Assembly: GCA_965263485.1 (NCBI GenBank)
Contig: CBDHHO010000004.1
Coordinates: 620,001 to 684,000, forward strand
DNA from: Haliotispira sp965263485
GTDB lineage: Bacteria > Spirochaetota > Spirochaetia > SP-2023
Reading direction: 5' to 3'
Length of the DNA: 64,000 bases
Part shown: in pieces, positions 27,746 through 37,479 of the stretch
Layout of the letters: each line of letters starts with the position of its first letter
How positions within the stretch are numbered: position 1 is the first letter of the stretch
The notes under the pieces: generated by a model
What the model was told of the DNA's origin: nothing
The model's input: only the letters and a program-made list of their open reading frames with translations
Databases searched by the model: none
Made by a program: the position numbers and the translations under genes

Positions 27746-29035
27746 TTAGAATGCTTGTTGAATTTTACCTGATATAGCCGTGGCGGCAGCAGTGTAGGGA
27801 GATACCAAATACACTTGAGCCGACTTATCACCCATCCTTCCTGGGAAATTCCGATTTGTAGTTGAGGCAACTCTGACCGGCCCATTTGCTCGACCAAAAG
27901 TATCTTTTGGTCCCCCACAACATGCCCCACAGCCCGGCTCAAAGGACACATAAACTCCTGCATCATTTAATATTTCAAGCACGCTACGATCTCGGACTTT
28001 TACTGTTGCTATCCCATTGATAGTTTCTCGCGTTGCGGGAATTGCATAAGTCGGTACAGAAACTTTCTCATTATACAATACACTTGCCGCAGCAATAAAA
28101 TCTGATGCTTTACCTCCTGTACACGAGCCAATGTATACTTGATCAATTTCCTGCCCCAAAATAGCAGAGACTTCAACCACATTATCAGGTGAATGGGGCT
28201 TGGCTACAAGAGGCTTCAATGATGAGAGATCGTATTTTAGAACCTGCTCATATACTGCATCGCTATCAGAATTCACAATGCTAAATTGCTTAATATCCTT
28301 AGAATTCAAGTACTCCAGCACAGCATCATTCGGAGCCATGATACCATTTTTTGCTCCACATTCAACAACCATATTACAAATAGTCATACGGTCATCAATG
28401 GCCATATTCTCAACAGCACTACCTGTAAATTCTAAGGTTCTGTATGTCCCACCTTGAACTGTCAAATCACGCACAACAGCCAGAATAAAATCTTTCGCCA
28501 TAACACCTAGAGAAAACTCTCCAGTTAATTCTATTTTTATTGTAGAAGGCACACGCAAAAGAGCCTTCCCTGTACCCAAAATAAAAGCAGCATCAGTATT
28601 ACCCACTCCGATACCAAATGTTCCAAAAGCACCTGAAGTTACAGAGTGCGAATCGGTTCCTATCAATACTTCACCAGGACGATTATGACCACCCTCCGCT
28701 AGAGCTATATGACATACTCCTTTATACCTAGGCGTACCAACATCATAAAAATGATGTATATTTTGTTCAGCAGCAAATGCTCTCATAATATCAAGATTAC
28801 GATTTGCCGCAATATCTGCAGTATATATAAAATGATCGGGAATCATTACATATCTATCATTATTCCAAACACGAGCATCATTACCAAACTCTCTTTTAAA
28901 AATACTAACAACAGCTGGAGTACAGGGGTCGTGCGTCATAAGCACATCGACCTCTACCCATAACAGTTCACCCACAGAAACGAAAGATTTACCGCTCGCA
29001 CGAGCCATAATTTTTTGTGTAATATTCATAGCCAT
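27746..29035 (-). CDS. leuC: Isopropylmalate/homoaconitate dehydratase-like large subunit
   Basis: The protein, about 429 residues, has GEVLIGTDSHSVTSGAFGTF, YIGSCTGGKASDF and FEPGCGACCGGPKDTF. These supply the Cys residues for the 4Fe-4S cluster that acts as Lewis acid in hydration and dehydration. Length fits the homoaconitase/LeuC group. The ATG at 29035 is chosen because GGGAG lies eight bases upstream; 29062 also is in frame but lacks a site. It is the first gene of the minus-strand operon, and the ISL3 element ends only 45 bp upstream, so the original promoter has been displaced. Substrate is unknown. Confidence 0.88.
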   Translation of the reverse strand: MAMNITQKIMARASGKSFVSVGELLWVEVDVLMTHDPCTPAVVSIFKREFGNDARVWNNDRYVMIPDHFIYTADIAANRNLDIMRAFAAEQNIHHFYDVGTPRYKGVCHIALAEGGHNRPGEVLIGTDSHSVTSGAFGTFGIGVGNTDAAFILGTGKALLRVPSTIKIELTGEFSLGVMAKDFILAVVRDLTVQGGTYRTLEFTGSAVENMAIDDRMTICNMVVECGAKNGIMAPNDAVLEYLNSKDIKQFSIVNSDSDAVYEQVLKYDLSSLKPLVAKPHSPDNVVEVSAILGQEIDQVYIGSCTGGKASDFIAAASVLYNEKVSVPTYAIPATRETINGIATVKVRDRSVLEILNDAGVYVSFEPGCGACCGGPKDTFGRANGPVRVASTTNRNFPGRMGDKSAQVYLVSPYTAAATAISGKIQQAF

Positions 29036-29079
29036 AATTACCGCTCCCGATTTAAAAAACATTTTTCCACAATAAAAAA

Positions 29080-30387
29080 GGCTCCTCGGTATATCAAGTT
29101 GATTTTAGAGTCGCAGCTACCGGACTGGCGAGCAAGTATATCATCATTAAAAATGTTTCTGTATTCCTGTAACCCCTAGCCCTGGCTCTAACCGCTTGAA
29201 ATATACTGTTCAATCCTTCCAGACGGGCGCTTGTCTTACCTGAGCGCCAGCGCTCCACCACCTTATCCCCATGCTTCTCCAAGCTATCCAATGCTTTAGC
29301 CATCGGCTCTAATAAATCCTGATCTTTTATCAGTTCTCTCGAATAATTGATAAATCTTCGAATCCTCCACTTGGCTCCCTGTAAAGTTTTCGCGCCTCTT
29401 ATCCAAGATAATTTCTCTTTTATCTGATACCCCGTCATCGTCTGAAAACCTCCCGCTTCAAGCTCCAGTAAAGCTTCCAACTGTGACTTTGTCAGGGCAT
29501 TGTTCGCCGGGTTCTTTACTACTGCGTGCATGCTTAGGGAAATTCTTATGTTTACTCTCAGATTTCCTCACTGTATTTAATGCTTCTACAAACTTCTTAC
29601 AAATATGAAACCAATCAGCTGTTACCGAAGATTCAGGAAAATTCTCTCTGATTCCTTTCAAAAAAGGCTTTGACATATCACAAACTACTTCTTCAACATT
29701 TTCTTTTTCCCCATTATGTTCTTCTATAAAGTCTTTGCACTCCTTAACAACACTGGAATCCCTTCCTTCTGTCGCAAAAATTACAGATTCCTTTTTCTTA
29801 TCCATATCGACAAATACAGTCACATAGTTATGTCCTCGCTTGCTTGATGTCTCATCAAGTCCAATAGATTTTAAATTAGATAAATCTATTTGTTTTTTGC
29901 CTTCTTCAACGTAATATTTGATAATTCTGGCAACTCTTTTATCTTCGATTCCAGTTTGTCTGGCTACTGAAAGCATAGGCATTTCACGGGCCAGTATGAG
30001 AACAGCCTGCTCAAAGAGTAAGGTAAAAGAGCTTCCATTTCTTGCCCATGGGACCAGAATACGCCTGATACCATGCTCTAAACATTTTGTTCGGGGTACT
30101 TTTGCGCGGATGTAGCAATGGTGTTGAAAGAAGTTTAAATGCCGCCATTCAAGTTCCTTAAAGTCGTGAGCAGGGCACATTTTCTTACACTCGGGACACG
30201 GATACTTGGAGCCACGCTCAGCTTTAATTGCGATGTGTAATTCATGTGGCTTCTTGTCTTCTCTGAGTTCCTGACTGATAATCTGCCATGGTTCGCTCAG
30301 TCCCAGGCCCAAAATTAAAAGTTGCTTATCGTTCATTTCCCCATTGTATCATCTTTACCTAAAATCCACAAGACGTACCGAAGAGCC
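29080..30387 (-). mobile_element. ISL3-family insertion sequence with intact ends
   Basis: The left end GGCTCCTCGGTATATC (29080) and right end, read inward, GGCTCTTCGGTACGTC (from 30387) are imperfect inverted repeats of the ISL3 type. Both sides carry ATAAAAAA (29072-29079 and 30388-30395), an exact 8-bp target duplication as expected for ISL3. The 1308-bp element sits between the 3' flank of the 16S gene and the leuC-like operon. Confidence 0.93.
29094..30336 (-). pseudogene. ISL3-family transposase, frameshifted
   Basis: The first frame (30336 to 29458) holds a zinc-finger-like YPCPECKKMCPAHDF, the helix-turn-helix region and the first two acidic residues (SIGLDETSSKRGHNYV and VVCDMSKPFLKGI). 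The second frame (29531 to 29094) holds the third, in ARLEGLNSIFQAVRARARGY. The frames overlap between 29458 and 29531, so a shift is needed for a full-length DDE transposase. I see no obvious slippery heptamer and therefore call it inactivated. The exact element ends and target duplication indicate recent insertion. Confidence 0.85.
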
Positions 30388-30392
30388 ATAAA

Positions 30393-30413
30393 AAAGAGTA
30401 AGGAAGACATGAC
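30393..30413 (-). promoter_or_regulatory. 3' strand of the pre-16S processing stem
   Basis: The 21 bases here pair with 32131-32151 across the 16S gene, with one G-U position. This matches the RNase III-type stem that brackets precursor 16S RNA. The ISL3 element inserted five bases outside this stem. Confidence 0.75.
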
Positions 30414-30465
30414 AAATTTTGAGCTGTACTCAGCTCGATTCCCCAAGAATGGGGCCTTTCACATT

Positions 30466-32044
<1,579 letters not shown>

Positions 32045-32130
32045 ATCTGCCGACCGAAATCGGCAAAGTTTTATCCTTTTCTCGACAGTCGCCCCCGCTG
32101 TATAAAACAGCGGGGGCGAGCTGCACAAAC

Positions 32131-32151
32131 GTCATGTCTTCCCTACTCTTT
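32131..32151 (-). promoter_or_regulatory. 5' strand of the pre-16S processing stem
   Basis: Pairs with 30393-30413. Between it and the mature 5' end lies a strong hairpin, GCCCCCGCTGT with ACAGCGGGGGC (about 32090-32117), in the transcribed leader. Confidence 0.75.
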
Positions 32152-32210
32152 ATTATGTCAATGAACAGCAGCTCCACGCCCAGAAGCGATTTGGCTGCGA
32201 GGTGAGCGGT

Positions 32211-32238
32211 ACTATAGCCAAAACGTGCTTTCTGTCAA
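32211..32238 (-). promoter_or_regulatory. Sigma70-type promoter of the 16S rRNA gene
   Basis: On the minus strand a consensus TTGACA (32238-32233) and TATAGT (32216-32211) are separated by 16 bases. The start point would be about 160 bases upstream of mature 16S, ahead of the processing stem. The remaining stretch to priA (32239-32381) shows nothing further. Confidence 0.75.
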
Positions 32239-32381
32239 GGAGCGCTCAGCAGAATTCATCATTTTTTTTCGGTGCCGGATTCTTTGCGGTACCAGCCCCT
32301 CGCTACCACTGCGCAGAACCGGCGGCTTGTCGCTGAGGGAGGGCTTATCTCGGTAGCTGTCCGAAGCCTCTCTTAGCTCTC

Positions 32382-34748
32382 TCACATCATCGTGCTGGGG
32401 TCTACATCGACTTCCACATAGACCCGGGAGCCGCGGGCCTGCCAAAAACAGGACTGGGTACAACGATGCAGCAACGGGAAGTACTGACTGCTGCTGCGCA
32501 GCAGAATGTGGAAGCGGTACTTGCCCGCCACCCGGAAATATGGGCACTCGCAGGGTGGAAACAGCTCAACGGCCTCTCGGATGCCGGCCCGGTCCAGGGC
32601 CTGACGCAGACGCTGCTGCCACAGCAGTGCTTCGGCCTTGACTCTGGCCAGGTCCGTACCGCGAAACACCAAGCGGATCAGGCGGCTATAAGGCGGATAA
32701 TGCGTGAGCCGGCGCAGCTCCAGCTCGCGGCGATAAAAGCCCTGCCAGTCCAGTGAGGCCGCCAGGCCAATCACTTCGCTCTGCGGTTGGTAGGTCTGGA
32801 TCAGAACCTTGCCATCCGCGCTGAAGCGTCCGGCCCGGCCTGCCACCTGTACCAGCAGGCTGAAACTGCGTTCGGCGGCCCGGAAATCCGGCATATTCAG
32901 ACTGGTATCGGCCAGCACCACCCCCACCAGCTTGACACGCTCAAAATTCAGGCCCTTGGCCACCATCTGGGTGCCGACCAGCAAGTCCAGGCGGCCGTTG
33001 CGGAAATCGTTCAGGATTTTCCGGCTCTGGCCTTTTTTGCGTGAAACATCGGTGTCCAGTCGGGCGCTGCGCAGATGAGCGAAGCAGCGCTCCAATTCTT
33101 CTTCGATCTGCTCGGTGCCAAAGCCGATGAGCTCCAGTTCGCTGCGATGGCAGTAGCCACAGCTGCTGAGCATCGGCACGGAGAAGCCGCATTGATGGCA
33201 CTTGAGCCGGTTCAGATTTTTGTGATAGGTCAGTGCCACGCTGCAGTGGCGGCATTCCTGTACCTTGCCACAGGAAAAGCACTCGACAATCGGCGAATAG
33301 CCGCGGCGGTTCAAAAATAAAATGGCCTGGTCGCCACGGCGGGTCACAGCTTCGATCTCTCGCAGCAGTTGCTCGGAAAGCACCGTCTTGCTGCGGCGCA
33401 GGTCCACAATTTCGACCACAGGGAAGCTGCCGCCCGCCAGGCGTCGGCTCAGACGCAGCAGCTTTATTGTCGCTGGGGATGCGGCCTCGGGGGAGGACTC
33501 GGGGGAGGACTCGGAGGGGGCTTCGGAGGGGGCTTCGGAGGGGGAGGCTTCAACGCCTCTGCCCTGCTCCCAAGCCTGCCTGATAAAGTCGGGCAGATAG
33601 TCGGGCTCTGCTGCTCCGCTGCCATCGCTCTGCACAGATGCGCTGTCAAAAGGCTCCGCCCTCTCTGTTTTGGTCAGACAGAGGTAGCGGCTGGCCTGCA
33701 TCGCTTCCACCGACGGCGTGGCACTGCCCATGAGCAGGATGGCCCCTTCGTTGCGGCAGCGGCGCATCGCCACCTGACGGGCGTGGTAGCGCGGTGTATC
33801 TCCGGCCTTGTAACTTTGCTCGTGCTCTTCGTCCAGCACGATCAGGCCCAGTTTGCTCGCGGGTGCAAACACCGCCGAGCGCGCCCCCAGCACGATGCGG
33901 CAGCGGCCTTCTTGCAGGTAGCGCCAGTACCACAGGCGCTGCTCTGCACTCAGGTGCGAGTGCAGCAGGGCCACGGGCTGGGCAAAGCGGCTCTCCAGCT
34001 GCTCTTGCAGCTGGTAGCACAGCGAAATTTCCGGTACCAGGTAGATTGCGCTCAGCCCCTGTTGCAAAACGCGGGCCATGCACTGCAAAAAAACTTCGGT
34101 TTTGCCCGACCCGGTGGGGCCAAACAGATAGTAGAACGGGGCAGAGGCCGGCCCGGAAAGCGGTCGGGGCCGGCAAATGGCAGCCACCGCCGCCTGCTGC
34201 TCAGGCGAAAGCTGCTCAGGCGAAGCTGGCGGGTTGCGCGCCGAAGCTTGCGAATCAGTGGTTCCGGAGCTGCTGTAGAGCAACGGCTCCTTTTCTTTTT
34301 TACCAGTGGGTAACAGGCAGCCCAGAGCCTCGCCCAGCGAGCAGATATAATACTGCGAGAGCCAGCGTGCCAGTTGCAGTTCCCGCTCTCCGAAGAGCGG
34401 CTTGGGCTCGGCAATGGCCAGCTCTTTTAGCTCAACTGATTTCCCTTCGGCGCTGGCCCGGCACAGGGATTCGGGCGGCTCGGATGCCACTGAGATAATC
34501 CAGCCTTCTTTCTTGCTGCGGCCAAGGCTGGCAAAGACCCGCTGCCCCACCACGGGGACAAGGGGCTCCGGCTCTGCGGCAGCCCCGGCCGCTGATTCTT
34601 CTGTGGCGCTTGCAGCGGTTTGGGAGGAGCTCTTTTTGTTCTTGGGAGACTTGAGAGGCTTCGGATCCTGCTGGGGGTGGTACAGATAGGTAAAGCTCTG
34701 CGGCAAGGGCAGCGCAAAGCAGACTTCACAATAGTAGGGTGCTGCCAT
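32382..34748 (-). CDS. priA: Primosomal protein N' (replication restart helicase)
   Basis: The 788-residue protein has an N-terminal DNA 3'-end-binding region, Walker A FGPTGSGKTEVFLQ (residues 209-222), LIVLDEEHEQSYKAGDTPRY (Walker B near 306), and the zinc-binding Cys array CFSCGKVQECRHCSVAL then LKCHQCGFSVPMLSSCGYC. The helicase C half has GTQMVAKGLNFERVKLVGV. PriA reloads DnaB at collapsed forks in the cytoplasm. Residues 401-425 are an in-frame Ser/Glu/Pro/Ala repeat not typical of PriA. It follows the UDG-like gene by 17 bp on the same strand. Confidence 0.95.
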   Translation of the reverse strand: MAAPYYCEVCFALPLPQSFTYLYHPQQDPKPLKSPKNKKSSSQTAASATEESAAGAAAEPEPLVPVVGQRVFASLGRSKKEGWIISVASEPPESLCRASAEGKSVELKELAIAEPKPLFGERELQLARWLSQYYICSLGEALGCLLPTGKKEKEPLLYSSSGTTDSQASARNPPASPEQLSPEQQAAVAAICRPRPLSGPASAPFYYLFGPTGSGKTEVFLQCMARVLQQGLSAIYLVPEISLCYQLQEQLESRFAQPVALLHSHLSAEQRLWYWRYLQEGRCRIVLGARSAVFAPASKLGLIVLDEEHEQSYKAGDTPRYHARQVAMRRCRNEGAILLMGSATPSVEAMQASRYLCLTKTERAEPFDSASVQSDGSGAAEPDYLPDFIRQAWEQGRGVEASPSEAPSEAPSESSPESSPEAASPATIKLLRLSRRLAGGSFPVVEIVDLRRSKTVLSEQLLREIEAVTRRGDQAILFLNRRGYSPIVECFSCGKVQECRHCSVALTYHKNLNRLKCHQCGFSVPMLSSCGYCHRSELELIGFGTEQIEEELERCFAHLRSARLDTDVSRKKGQSRKILNDFRNGRLDLLVGTQMVAKGLNFERVKLVGVVLADTSLNMPDFRAAERSFSLLVQVAGRAGRFSADGKVLIQTYQPQSEVIGLAASLDWQGFYRRELELRRLTHYPPYSRLIRLVFRGTDLARVKAEALLWQQRLRQALDRAGIREAVELFPPCECPYFRVAGKYRFHILLRSSSQYFPLLHRCTQSCFWQARGSRVYVEVDVDPSTMM

Positions 34749-34765
34749 GGTCTATTCCCCGCGGG

Positions 34766-35791
34766 TCAGCGCTGACTGCCCTGGGGCACTTGTAGACGTC
34801 CGGGCCCAGCAGAGGGGAGTGCGGCGCGCAGCCGTTTCAAGTCCCGCCACACCGGAGCCCGCAGCTCATCGGGATTTTGCAGCACTTCGGCCACGGAGTA
34901 GGTTGCGAACAAGGGAATCTGCCCGCCCTCCAGAGGATAGAACAATTCCTGGCTGCGCAGGGTATCGAGGCAGCAGCGCTGCCGGCTCAGGCTGCGGGCC
35001 GCGCTGCTGCCCAGAGCCAGGATGGCCTTGGGCTGAAAAAAGCGCAATTGCTGTTGCAAGTGTCCGGCACAGCTTTTCAGCTCTTCAGGCCAAGCGGCCC
35101 GCCCACCTGGCGTGCGGCACTTGACCAGATTGGTCAGGTAGCAGATTGCGGATATCTGAATGGCTTCCAGCCATTTTTGCAGGTACTCTAAGTCTCCCGG
35201 AGCCAAGGGTCGGCCGTGGCGGTCGGCTTCAAAATCGGGGACATCGCAGACGACCAAGACTTCGATGCGCTGTGGCTCAGTCAGATGCCGGGCCGGGTAG
35301 CCGACAATGGGCTGCTGCCGAATGCGGGTCTCCGGCTGGCCGAGGGGGCAGGCCTGACAGCTGAGCACTGCCTGCTGCCAGGCCGCGAGAGTCCCTTTCT
35401 CCGGCTCAGAGCCGATACCGCCCGCCGGGACAGGGGCCTCGACACTTTGAAGCGCGTTCTCCGCGTTTTCCGCGTTCTCCGCGTTCTTTTCGGGAACAGC
35501 CGTTTCTGTGGGCGCCTGCTCTGTTCTCAGCCGCCGGGCTGCCGGTGCCTGGGACGGGGAGACTTCTACCCCTTCTTCCGGTTCATCCCGACTCAGCAGG
35601 CGAAGGGGGGGGGGAGCTGCTTGCGGGCGCTGCCAGCACAGCTCGCGGGGGTCCTCGCCCAGTTCGCGCTCCAAGCGCAGGACGCAGGCCCACAAGCTCT
35701 GCCATAGCTGCCGGGTGCCTCCCGGCTCCGTTTGCCCGGAGCCGCCGCTGCGCTCCGCTGTGCCAGACGACCGGGATTCTGAACCTGCCAT
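34766..35791 (-). CDS. Uracil-DNA glycosylase family 4-like protein, altered active site
   Basis: The 341-residue protein has a disordered N-terminal 135 residues containing NAENAENAEN. A family 4 UDG core follows. CQACPL (Cys145, Cys148), NLVKCRTPGGRAAW and a later Cys in LKSCAGHL fit the four iron-sulfur ligands. The two catalytic blocks are unlike the family: the GxxPG water-activating loop reads CDVPDFEADRHG, and the terminal HP(S/A) motif reads TYSVAEVL, without His. Iron-sulfur and DNA binding may persist while glycosylase activity is doubtful. It probably shares an operon with priA. Confidence 0.72.
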   Translation of the reverse strand: MAGSESRSSGTAERSGGSGQTEPGGTRQLWQSLWACVLRLERELGEDPRELCWQRPQAAPPPLRLLSRDEPEEGVEVSPSQAPAARRLRTEQAPTETAVPEKNAENAENAENALQSVEAPVPAGGIGSEPEKGTLAAWQQAVLSCQACPLGQPETRIRQQPIVGYPARHLTEPQRIEVLVVCDVPDFEADRHGRPLAPGDLEYLQKWLEAIQISAICYLTNLVKCRTPGGRAAWPEELKSCAGHLQQQLRFFQPKAILALGSSAARSLSRQRCCLDTLRSQELFYPLEGGQIPLFATYSVAEVLQNPDELRAPVWRDLKRLRAALPSAGPGRLQVPQGSQR

Positions 35792-35970
35792 GCTGTTAAA
35801 GTACCGCCTTGCCCCACCCGTGACCAGTGCCCGGAAAGGAGGTCACAATTCCTAGCCAAAGGCCGGAGTTTCTGTTAGGATGCACCAATGCTCAGGATCC
35901 TTGCAGATATGCTCACCGGGATTCTCTCACAATGATTTGGTATGGTCTCACCCGCCCGATTATTATGTGG

Positions 35971-36018
35971 CAGGGATTTTTAGAGGTGCCCTGAAACAGA
36001 TTCTCAAGGGGACCTCAA
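35971..36018. repeat. Fragments of miniature-element ends
   Basis: GGGATTTTTAGAGGTGCCCT (35971 on) is a right end, and CAAGGGGACCTCAAAGGTTT (about 36003) resembles a left end. They adjoin directly upstream of transaldolase. The interval 35792-36085 otherwise shows no gene. Confidence 0.55.
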
Positions 36019-36085
36019 AGGTTTTAGGGGCCAGCCATGGGAATAATTTGGAATGGGGATTCTGAACATTTGTAAGGAGAAATGT

Positions 36086-37036
36086 ATGTCTCATCTGGAC
36101 AGCTTGAAGAAACACACCGTGGTAGTTGCCGACTCGGGCGACATTGCCAGTATTAAGGAATTCCAACCGCAGGACTGCACTACCAATCCCTCCCTGATCT
36201 TTAAAGCGGCATCCATGCCACAGTATCAGAGGCTCTTTGATGCGGCGATTGCCTGGGGCGGGAGCCAAGGCCAAAGCAGGGGAGAAGGACTTACCAGCCT
36301 AGTCTGCCAGCGCCTGGGGGTAATCTTCGGCTCGGAACTGCTCAAAATCGTGCCCGGCTACGTTTCGACCGAGGTTGATGCTTCGCTGTCGTTTGACAAG
36401 GATGCCTCCATCACCGCCGCGCGCCGGATCATTTCCTGGTACGAAGAACTGGGCTATGGGCGCGAGCGCATTTTGATCAAAATGGCTTCGACTTGGGCCG
36501 GCATTCAGGCTGCTTCGGTGCTGGAAAAAGAAGGAATCCGATGCAACCTGACCCTGCTGTTCTCATTTGCTCAGGCCATCGCCTGCGCCGAGGCCGGAGT
36601 CACACTGATTTCGCCGTTTGTCGGGCGCATTATGGACTGGTACAAAAAGAGTGAAGGCCGCGAATTCGCGCCGCAGGAAGATCCGGGCGTGCTGTCGGTA
36701 CAGCGCATCTACCGCTACTACAAAAGCCATGGTTACAAGACCATCGTGATGGGGGCCTCGTTTCGCAACACCGGCGAAATCAAAGAATTGTGCGGCTGCG
36801 ACCGCCTGACTATTTCTCCCGCCCTGCTGGCCGAACTGAAGGCAGCAGACGGCGAGCTGCCACTCAAACTGAGCCCGGAGCAGGGGTCCCAAGATAAGAA
36901 GCGTCACCTAGAAGAGAAAGACTTTCTCTGGTTGCACAACGAGGACGCAATGGGCACCGAAAAGCTGGCCGAAGGCATCCGGCTCTTTAACCGTGATCTG
37001 CTGAAACTGAAGAAGATGATTGGCGAGAAGCTCTGA
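36086..37036 (+). CDS. tal: Transaldolase (TalB type)
   Basis: The 316-residue protein matches TalB length. DSGDIASIKEFQPQDCTTNP and SLIFKAA open the barrel. VSTEVDASLSFDKDASI and RILIKMASTWAGIQAA carry the Schiff-base Lys (RILIKMAST), and CNLTLLFSFAQAIACAEAG completes the signature. It transfers dihydroxyacetone between sugar phosphates in the non-oxidative pentose phosphate pathway. The ATG at 36086 has AAGGAG seven bases upstream, which decides it over 36053. It is bounded on both sides by repeat debris and is not part of a visible operon. Confidence 0.95.
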   Translation: MSHLDSLKKHTVVVADSGDIASIKEFQPQDCTTNPSLIFKAASMPQYQRLFDAAIAWGGSQGQSRGEGLTSLVCQRLGVIFGSELLKIVPGYVSTEVDASLSFDKDASITAARRIISWYEELGYGRERILIKMASTWAGIQAASVLEKEGIRCNLTLLFSFAQAIACAEAGVTLISPFVGRIMDWYKKSEGREFAPQEDPGVLSVQRIYRYYKSHGYKTIVMGASFRNTGEIKELCGCDRLTISPALLAELKAADGELPLKLSPEQGSQDKKRHLEEKDFLWLHNEDAMGTEKLAEGIRLFNRDLLKLKKMIGEKL

Positions 37037-37043
37037 GAGCCTC

Positions 37044-37158
37044 CCATGCGAGCTGGCGCAGCATGGGAGAAACGAGGGAGGTCCTTGCGGAGCAAGGCCC
37101 GACCATCCATTTTGCGAGCTGGCGCAGCATCTTTTTGTTGTGGGGAATTCTTAGAGGT
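37044..37158. repeat. Single 66-bp repeat unit plus miniature-element right end
   Basis: CTCCCATGCGAGCTGGCGCA starts one unit of the 66-bp family. A second partial unit runs into ATCTTTTTGTTGTGGGGAAT and TTCTTAGAGGTTCC, the element terminus. The same junction recurs at 60985-61028, so the minisatellite can be internal to an element. Confidence 0.7.
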
Positions 37159-37187
37159 TCCGATAAGCTTCTGCAGACGGGGAAATT

Positions 37188-37472
37188 ATGAAAAAATGGC
37201 TGGGTCTGTTTATTTTTGTCATACCATTGAGCATGATGCTCAACGTTCACCAGAGTAAGCTCTATCTGCAAACCAAGGCCCATATCAGCTACTTGCAGCA
37301 CAAACAGAACCAGCTGCTCGAAGAAAACCAGAAAATCATCGCCGAAATTGCTCGCAGCAGTGCACCTGCCACCATTGAGCAGATGCTGCACACCGCCGAT
37401 GCTGAGCTCAGCAAGGTCCGGCCCGACCAAGTGCTGCGCATCATCGTTCCCGAAGAAGACCGCAATCCCTGA
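37188..37472 (+). CDS. ftsL: FtsL-like division protein
   Basis: The 94-residue protein has a short cytoplasmic start, one transmembrane segment (WLGLFIFVIPLSMMLNV) and a periplasmic coiled coil (HKQNQLLEENQKIIAEIARS). This topology and its place directly before murF fit FtsL, which bridges FtsQ and the FtsW-FtsI synthase at the septum. FtsL is poorly conserved, so the assignment rests on topology and context. A miniature-element end lies 30 bp upstream, which suggests the cluster was cut off from its usual upstream genes (mraZ, mraW). Confidence 0.7.
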   Translation: MKKWLGLFIFVIPLSMMLNVHQSKLYLQTKAHISYLQHKQNQLLEENQKIIAEIARSSAPATIEQMLHTADAELSKVRPDQVLRIIVPEEDRNP

Positions 37473-37479
37473 AGCATTC

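Noticed and set aside
27198..29035. Simple leucine biosynthesis genes
   Set aside because: Not excluded, but leuA and leuB are absent and the operon partners (oxygenase, glycosyltransferases, exporter) do not belong to leucine synthesis, so I did not assign that role.
29458..29531. Programmed frameshift in the ISL3 transposase
   Set aside because: ISL3 transposases are normally single-frame and no clear slippery site with stimulator was seen; a disabling mutation is the simpler reading.
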